DNA of 64,000 nt from Acidobacteriota bacterium (GTDB lineage: Bacteria; Acidobacteriota; Blastocatellia; Pyrinomonadales; Pyrinomonadaceae). The translations under genes were made by a program, and so were the position numbers. The stretch covers positions 1 to 64,000 of the forward strand of contig JAFAVK010000109.1 of assembly GCA_019242475.1 (NCBI GenBank), written 5' to 3'. This document shows, in pieces, positions 58,801 to 64,000 of this stretch. Under the pieces are notes generated by a model. That model saw only the letters and a list, made by a program, of their open reading frames with translations, ran no database searches and had not been told where the DNA came from. Each line of letters opens with the position of its first letter. Positions within the stretch are counted from its first letter, which is position 1.

Positions 58801-60783
58801 ATGGTGCGAAGTAAGTTTTCAAGGCACGTGCGGGCGGCGCTCCTGCTCCCGGCCGTCTTCTCGCTGTTAGTCGGCGCCGCACTTCCGCAGACGCCCGCGC
58901 CGATGAAGACGCTGACGCCGCGTGAGCTGAAGGAGAAGTGCCATCACTGGAGATGTGAAGGCTTCAACGCCTTGCTCACTGCCGAGGTCACGCCGGCCTA
59001 CAGGCGCCAGCCTTCGAAGGACGCGCTCAGATGGGCCGGCGAGCAGTTGAAGGCGATGACGCTCGAAGAGAAGGCGGGCCAGCTCATCTCGGTCGGCGTC
59101 AACGCGCGGTTCCTCAACCAGGAGAGCGACGAGTTCAAGGAGCTGCGCCGGCAGGTCGAGCAGAATCACGTCGGCGGCATCATCCTCTTCCGCGGCCCCG
59201 TCTACGAGTCCGTCCACCTCGTCAACCGCATGCAGAGGCTCGCCAAACTCCCGCTCCTCGTCTCGGCCGACCTCGAAGCCGGCAGCGGGATGCGCTTCGA
59301 CGACGCGACGAACCTGCCCTGGAACATGGCCGTCGGCGCGACCGGCGACCCCGCCTTCGCGCGCCGGCAGGGCGAGCTGACCGCCCGCGAGGCGCGCGCC
59401 CTCGGCATTCAACAAGTCTTCGCCCCCGTCGCCGACGTGAACAACAACGCCGGCAACCCCGTCATCAACGTCCGCTCCTTCGGCGAAGACCCCGCGGAGG
59501 TCGCGCGCTTCGTCGCCGCCTTCGTCGAGGGCGCGCAAGCGGCCGGCGTCATCGCCACCGCCAAGCACTTCCCCGGCCACGGCGACACGGCCGTCGATTC
59601 GCACCGAGGGCTGCCAGTCATCGACGTGGCGCGCTCGCGCCTGGATTCGGTCGAGCTTGTCCCTTTCCGCGCGGCCATCAAGGTGGGCGTCGGCGCGGTG
59701 ATGACGGCGCACATCGGCCTCCCGCAGGTTGACCCGACGCAGATCACGCCGCTCCCGCGCGAATCAATCGTGCGGCCGACCTACGCCGAGCGCGAGGTCT
59801 TCGTCGAGAACGCCGTGCTGCCCGGCACGCTCTCGCCCGTCGTCACGACGAAGCTGCTGCGGAACGAACTCGGCTTCGACGGCATCGTCGTCACGGACGC
59901 GCTCGACATGAGCGGCCTGACCATCTACTTCAAGCAGGACGAGGCGGGCGTGCGCGCCGTGCTCGCGGGCGCCGACATGCTCCTCAAGCCGGCCGACCCG
60001 GACGCCGTCCTGCGCGGGCTCGTCGAAGCCGTGAAGGGCGGCCGCCTCACAGAGAAGCGCATCGAGGAGTCGGCGCGGAGGATTCTCGCGGCCAAGTACG
60101 ACCTCGGCCTCGCGCGCGAACGCATCGCCCCGCTCGAACAGATAGACACCGTCGTCGCCGGCCCCGAAGCCCTGAAGCTCGCCGACGAGGTGGCCGCGCG
60201 CGCCGTCACGCTTGTCCGCGACGACGCGAAGCTTTTACAGCGCGCCGACGGAGTCGGCTTGAAGCCGGGCGCGCGCGTCTTCAACCTCGCCGTCACGAAC
60301 GGCGAAGACCGCTCCTGGATTGCAAACCCGTTCGTCTCGCAACTCGCGCAGCTCGGCGTGCGCGCCGAGACGGTCGTGCTCGACTCGCGCTCGACCGAGG
60401 CGGAGGTCGCGGACGCTTTGGAGCGCGCGCAGAAGGCGGACGTAGTTATCGCCTCGATGTACGGGCGCGTGAGGTCGGGCGCGACGAACAGCGTGGGACT
60501 CCCCGAGCAGGGCGCGCGCGTGCTGAACACATTGATTGAGAAGAAGGTGCCGGTCGTGGGCGTCAGCTTCGGGAACCCGTACCTTTTGCAAAGCTTCAAG
60601 GGGCTCGGCACGTACGTCGTCGCCTACGGCGACATGCCGAGCCTGCAACGCGCCGCCGCGCGCGCTCTGCTCGGCCGCGCGGACTTCGGCGGCCGCCTGC
60701 CCATCTCGCTCCCCGGCCTCTACCCGCGCGGCACGGGCATCCAGTTGAAGGCCGCGCCGCCCGCGGCCGTGTCCAGCCAATGA
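58801..60783 (+). CDS. nagZ: Glycoside hydrolase family 3, NagZ-type, exported
   Basis: 660 residues; beta-N-acetylglucosaminidase of GH3. Signal peptide (about 1-30), TIM-barrel domain with the NagZ signature KHFPGHGDT (255-263) followed by D266-S-H268 (the Asp-His acid/base dyad characteristic of NagZ) and nucleophile D366 in VVTDALDMSGL; a C-terminal alpha/beta sandwich (about 440-640) makes it the two-domain form, as in Bacillus. It removes non-reducing GlcNAc from muropeptides. The signal peptide puts this enzyme outside the cytoplasm, unlike E. coli NagZ. The stop overlaps the next start (ATGA). Confidence 0.93.
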   Translation: MVRSKFSRHVRAALLLPAVFSLLVGAALPQTPAPMKTLTPRELKEKCHHWRCEGFNALLTAEVTPAYRRQPSKDALRWAGEQLKAMTLEEKAGQLISVGVNARFLNQESDEFKELRRQVEQNHVGGIILFRGPVYESVHLVNRMQRLAKLPLLVSADLEAGSGMRFDDATNLPWNMAVGATGDPAFARRQGELTAREARALGIQQVFAPVADVNNNAGNPVINVRSFGEDPAEVARFVAAFVEGAQAAGVIATAKHFPGHGDTAVDSHRGLPVIDVARSRLDSVELVPFRAAIKVGVGAVMTAHIGLPQVDPTQITPLPRESIVRPTYAEREVFVENAVLPGTLSPVVTTKLLRNELGFDGIVVTDALDMSGLTIYFKQDEAGVRAVLAGADMLLKPADPDAVLRGLVEAVKGGRLTEKRIEESARRILAAKYDLGLARERIAPLEQIDTVVAGPEALKLADEVAARAVTLVRDDAKLLQRADGVGLKPGARVFNLAVTNGEDRSWIANPFVSQLAQLGVRAETVVLDSRSTEAEVADALERAQKADVVIASMYGRVRSGATNSVGLPEQGARVLNTLIEKKVPVVGVSFGNPYLLQSFKGLGTYVVAYGDMPSLQRAAARALLGRADFGGRLPISLPGLYPRGTGIQLKAAPPAAVSSQ

Positions 60784-63290
60784 GAAGAGAAATCACGAGA
60801 AGTCTCCGAGCGGCCGCGGGCCTTTTGCTGACGCTCGCCTCCGTCGCGCAGGCGCTTGCCGCGCCGCTGCCGACCGTTCCGCCCGCGAAGGTCTCGATGG
60901 CGGCCGACCGTCTGGCCTTCATCGACTCCGCGGTGGAGGAGGCGATCCAGAGGAAGGAGCTGCCCGGCGCCGTCGTGCTCGTCGCGCGCCGCGGCGGCGT
61001 GGTCTGGCGCAAGGCTTACGGCGCGCGCTCGCTCGTGCCCGCGCGCGAGGAGATGAGCGTTGACACCGTCTTCGACCTGGCGAGCCTGACGAAGGTCGTC
61101 GCGACGGCGACGAGCGTGATGATCCTCGTCGAGCGCGGGAAGGTGCGCCTCGGCGACCCCGTCTCGCGCTACATCCCCGAACTCAAGGGCGAGGGCCGGG
61201 AGCGCATCACCATCGAGCACCTGCTCACGCACCGCTCGGGCTACGCGCCCGACTTCGACCTGAGCGACCGTTGGGAGGGGCGCGAAGAGATGTTGAAACG
61301 CCTCTACGCCGAGCCGCTCCGCTCCGCCCCCGGCGCGCGCTTCGTCTACAGCGACATCAACTTCATCACGCTCGGCGAGGTCGTCCAGCGCGTCTCGGGC
61401 GAGCCGCTCGACACCTTCGCGCGCAGGAACATCTTCGAGCCGCTCGGCATGAAGGACACGGGCTTCCGCCGGATCGGCGCCGCCGACGCGTCCGCAGTCC
61501 CCGTCAAACGCATCGCGCCGACCGAGTCCGTGCACGGGATGAAGAGTTACCTCGGCGGCACGGGCGACGCGGGGGCGTCAGGCGAGACGATGCTGCGCGG
61601 GCAGGTGCACGACCCGACGGCCAACCGCATGGGCGGCGTCGCGGGCCACGCCGGCCTCTTCTCGACGGCCGACGACCTCGCCGTCTTCTGCCAGATGATG
61701 CTCAACGGCGGCGAGTACAACGGTGCGCGCATACTTTCGCCCCTGGGCGTCGCCGAGATGACGCGGCCCCGCCAAGTCACGGAGGACGGCGGCGCGCGGG
61801 GGCTGGGCTGGGACTTGAACACCAGCTTCTCGTCCAACCGCGGCGACATCTTCCCCGAGGGCTCGTTCGGGCACACGGGCTTCACGGGCACCTCGCTCTG
61901 GCTCGACCCGGCGAGCGAGACGTTCGTCGTCTTCCTCTCGAACCGCGTCCACCCGGACGGCAAGGGCGACGTGACGCCCCTGCGCGGGCGCATCGCGAAC
62001 GTCGTCGCCAGCGCCGTCACCGACGTGGCGGTGACGGCCCGCGCGCAGGCGGAGCAGGCGCAGTACCTTCGGGACTTGCTCGCAGGGCTGACGCGGTTCA
62101 CCTTCAACCTCGGCGAGGCGCGCAAGTCCGAAGAGGGAGGCGCGCTCGCGCCCGAGCAGGCGGACGTGCTCAACGGCATCGACGTGCTCGCGCGCGGCGG
62201 CTTCAAGGAGTTGCAGGGTTTGCGCGTCGGCCTCATCACGAACCACACGGGGCGCGACCGCGCCGGGCGCCAGACCATCGACGTGCTGCGCGAGGCGCCG
62301 GGCGTCAAACTCACGGCCCTCTTCTCGCCCGAGCACGGCATCCGCGGCGAGGCCGACGAGAAGGTCTCCGACTCGAAGGACGAGAAGACGGGGCTCCCCG
62401 TCTACTCGCTCTACGGCGAGACGCGGCGGCCGAAGCCCGAGCAGTTGAAAGACCTCGACGCGCTCGTCTTCGACATACAGGACGTGGGCGCGCGCTTCTA
62501 CACCTACACGTCCACGCTCGGCTACGCGATGGAGGAGGCGGCGAAGGCGCGCATCCCCGTCTTCGTCCTCGACCGCCCGAACCCCGTCGGCGGCCTGGAG
62601 GTGGAAGGCCCCGTGGCCGACGCCGACAAGCTCTCGTTCACGGCCTACCAGCAGATTCCCGTCCGTCACGGGATGACCGTGGGCGAGCTGGCGCGACTCT
62701 TCAACGAGGAGCGGAAGCTCGGCTGCGACCTGCGCGTCGTCAAGATGGAGAACTGGCGGCGCGGGATGTGGCTCGACGCGACGGGGCAGACCTGGGTCAA
62801 CCCCTCGCCGAACATGCGGAGCCTGACGGAAGCCACGCTCTACCCGGGCGTCGGGCTGCTTGAGACGACGAACGTCTCGGTGGGGCGCGGGACGGACACG
62901 CCGTTCGAGCTGGTCGGCGCGCCCTGGCTGGACGGCCGCAAGCTGGCGACCTACCTTAACGGCCGGAGCCTCCCGGGCGTGCGCTTCGTGCCGGTGCGGT
63001 TCACGCCGCGCGCGTCGGTCTTCAAAGACCAGGAGTGCGGCGGCGTCAACCTCGTCGTCACCGACCGCGCGCGCTTCCGCCCCGTGCGGACGGGGTTGGA
63101 GTTGGCCGTCGCGCTGCGCCGGCTCTACCCCGAAGACTGGAAGGTCGAGGACTACCGACGCCTCCTCGTCAACGACGACACCCTTGAGCGCGTCCGCCGC
63201 GCCGACGAGCCCGAGTCGATTGAACGCGCGTGGCAGCCCGGGCTCGCCGAGTTCCGCCGTGTGCGCGCCCGCGCGCTGCTCTACAAATAG
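60780..63290 (+). CDS. Fused serine hydrolase (AmiE/beta-lactamase type) and NamZ (DUF1343) protein, exported
   Basis: 836 residues. Signal peptide (about 1-28). Residues about 45-400 form a beta-lactamase/AmpC-like serine hydrolase: S102-L-T-K105 (SxxK), Y190-S-D192 (YxN-like) and HTGFTGTSLW in place of KTG. Residues about 457-836 form a DUF1343 domain, now known as the exo-beta-N-acetylmuramidase NamZ (GH171): LFSPEHGIRGEAD and YGETRRPKPEQL are family motifs. In Bacillus subtilis separate genes namZ, nagZ and amiE encode these activities side by side; here two are joined in one chain and coupled by ATGA to nagZ. Confidence 0.9.
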   Translation: MRREITRSLRAAAGLLLTLASVAQALAAPLPTVPPAKVSMAADRLAFIDSAVEEAIQRKELPGAVVLVARRGGVVWRKAYGARSLVPAREEMSVDTVFDLASLTKVVATATSVMILVERGKVRLGDPVSRYIPELKGEGRERITIEHLLTHRSGYAPDFDLSDRWEGREEMLKRLYAEPLRSAPGARFVYSDINFITLGEVVQRVSGEPLDTFARRNIFEPLGMKDTGFRRIGAADASAVPVKRIAPTESVHGMKSYLGGTGDAGASGETMLRGQVHDPTANRMGGVAGHAGLFSTADDLAVFCQMMLNGGEYNGARILSPLGVAEMTRPRQVTEDGGARGLGWDLNTSFSSNRGDIFPEGSFGHTGFTGTSLWLDPASETFVVFLSNRVHPDGKGDVTPLRGRIANVVASAVTDVAVTARAQAEQAQYLRDLLAGLTRFTFNLGEARKSEEGGALAPEQADVLNGIDVLARGGFKELQGLRVGLITNHTGRDRAGRQTIDVLREAPGVKLTALFSPEHGIRGEADEKVSDSKDEKTGLPVYSLYGETRRPKPEQLKDLDALVFDIQDVGARFYTYTSTLGYAMEEAAKARIPVFVLDRPNPVGGLEVEGPVADADKLSFTAYQQIPVRHGMTVGELARLFNEERKLGCDLRVVKMENWRRGMWLDATGQTWVNPSPNMRSLTEATLYPGVGLLETTNVSVGRGTDTPFELVGAPWLDGRKLATYLNGRSLPGVRFVPVRFTPRASVFKDQECGGVNLVVTDRARFRPVRTGLELAVALRRLYPEDWKVEDYRRLLVNDDTLERVRRADEPESIERAWQPGLAEFRRVRARALLYK

Positions 63291-63334
63291 ACTGTCCGAG
63301 AGACTGCCCGAACATTTTCAACAGGAGAAGAACG

Positions 63335-64000
63335 ATGCGCTTCATCTGTAGAGTCTTCATCACGCTCGCGCTGCTCGCGTCCGCGCCGGCGAGCGCGCTG
63401 GCCTGGCACGACCAGGGGCACATGATCGTGGCGCAGGTCGCGTACCTGAGCCTGACGCCCGCGGCGAAGGCGAAGGTGGACAGCCTCTTCGTCACGCCGC
63501 AGGGCAAGCGGCCGCTCATCTTCCTCTGCGCCGGCTACTACTCGCCCGAGACCTGCGAGAAGACGTACGACCCCGTCCAGATCGCCGTCTGGATGGACGA
63601 CTTCCGCGGCGACTCGATCAACTCGATCTACGACAACTGGCACTACGTCGATTACCCGTTCTACGACGGCGTGCCCGACACGGGGAAGGCCGGCCCCGAC
63701 GCCGAGAACGCGCTGGCGCGCATCAACTGGGCCATCAACTCGCTGCGCGAGGGGGTGACCCCGCTGAAGCGCGAGGCCGAAGTCACGGCCTTCCTCTACC
63801 ACCTCGTGGGCGACGTGCACCAGCCGCTCCACGCCGCCGCACGCGTGACGGCCGCGCACCCCGACGGCGACGCGGGCGGCAACCTCTTCAAGATTCAGGT
63901 GCCGGGGCAGGCGCGCGTCTCAAACCTGCACACGTTCTGGGACGCGGCCGGCGGCGCGTTCGGCTTCGAGGGGCCGAAGCGCCCGCTCGACCAGGCGGGC
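63335..64000 (+). CDS. S1/P1-family nuclease (partial, runs off the window)
   Basis: 222 codons from ATG 63335 to the window edge, with AGGAG upstream. Signal peptide (about 1-23, ending ASALA), then AWHDQGHMIVAQVAYLSL: the mature N-terminal Trp and His are zinc ligands of S1/P1 nucleases. Further ligands appear in VWMDDFR, WHYVDYP, HLVGDVHQPLH, GGNLF and LHTFWD. These secreted zinc enzymes cut single-stranded nucleic acids or remove 3'-phosphates. The C-terminal part is missing only because the window ends. 44 bp after the amidase/NamZ fusion; link to scavenging is inference. Confidence 0.93.
   Translation, partial: MRFICRVFITLALLASAPASALAWHDQGHMIVAQVAYLSLTPAAKAKVDSLFVTPQGKRPLIFLCAGYYSPETCEKTYDPVQIAVWMDDFRGDSINSIYDNWHYVDYPFYDGVPDTGKAGPDAENALARINWAINSLREGVTPLKREAEVTAFLYHLVGDVHQPLHAAARVTAAHPDGDAGGNLFKIQVPGQARVSNLHTFWDAAGGAFGFEGPKRPLDQAG

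Overview
The window is GC-rich throughout. It has densely packed genes, many ATGA/GTGA/TTGA start-stop overlaps, and no rRNA, tRNA, transposase or CRISPR array that I can see. The gene content points to a diderm bacterium with an LPS-type outer membrane (kdsA, kdsB, kdsC), most likely Acidobacteriota and probably a Blastocatellia/Pyrinomonadaceae-type genome. The clues are an ADOP-type orphan FtsX/MacB permease, a tricorn-like S41 protease, a VPS10/sialidase-like BNR-repeat protein and a zinc-ribbon/TPR Ser/Thr kinase. The taxon is inferred from content only.

Layout. 1-2.3 kb: tail of an unknown gene, then the isoprenoid genes ispD and ispF and an alpha/beta hydrolase. 2.3-14.4 kb: a nucleoside uptake and salvage block: pyrimidine phosphorylase, BMP-type binding lipoprotein, a two-ABC ATPase with two permeases, an interposed UbiB-like kinase, purine nucleoside phosphorylase, uridine kinase, cytidine deaminase and an exported MTA/SAH-type deaminase. 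14.5-26.2 kb: a TonB-domain protein, a UMF1 transporter coupled to a phosphoglycerate-mutase-like metalloenzyme, a tricorn-like protease, a BNR-repeat giant protein and a LolA-like exported protein. 26.4-32.3 kb (minus strand): CcsA/HemX-like protein, a coiled-coil protein, hemA, hemC, hemD and an NtrC-type regulator. 32.5-38.8 kb: HD protein, small membrane protein, proline dehydrogenase, zinc-ribbon protein, NfeD, PP2C phosphatase and a PLP-enzyme pair for sulfur amino acids. 39-48 kb: kdsB-pyrG, a 56-codon gene, a receptor-like Ser/Thr kinase, kdsA, a degenerate M1-peptidase/TPR protein and kdsC. 48-63.3 kb: LysR regulator, a sugar kinase divergent from it, murQ, an ADOP permease, a LytS/LytR pair, a HAD hydrolase, a sodium/solute symporter, a NagZ-type GH3 and an amidase-like serine hydrolase fused to a NamZ (DUF1343) domain. 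Together these form a recognisable peptidoglycan (MurNAc/muropeptide) salvage locus. The window ends inside an S1/P1 nuclease gene.

The most unusual feature is not a gene. At least thirteen intergenic spaces carry iterated 7-bp words, most of them folded into near-perfect inverted repeats. The word differs from site to site, but the period is always seven. Two further spaces carry 21-bp (3x7) minisatellites with ten and twelve units, and a coiled-coil gene carries four 21-bp units. One 31-base arm occurs identically at two places about 39 kb apart. Most elements lie inside same-strand gene runs, sometimes filling the gap between one stop and the next start exactly, so they are not simply terminators. 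Other, non-heptameric inverted repeats of 25-28 bp also occur.
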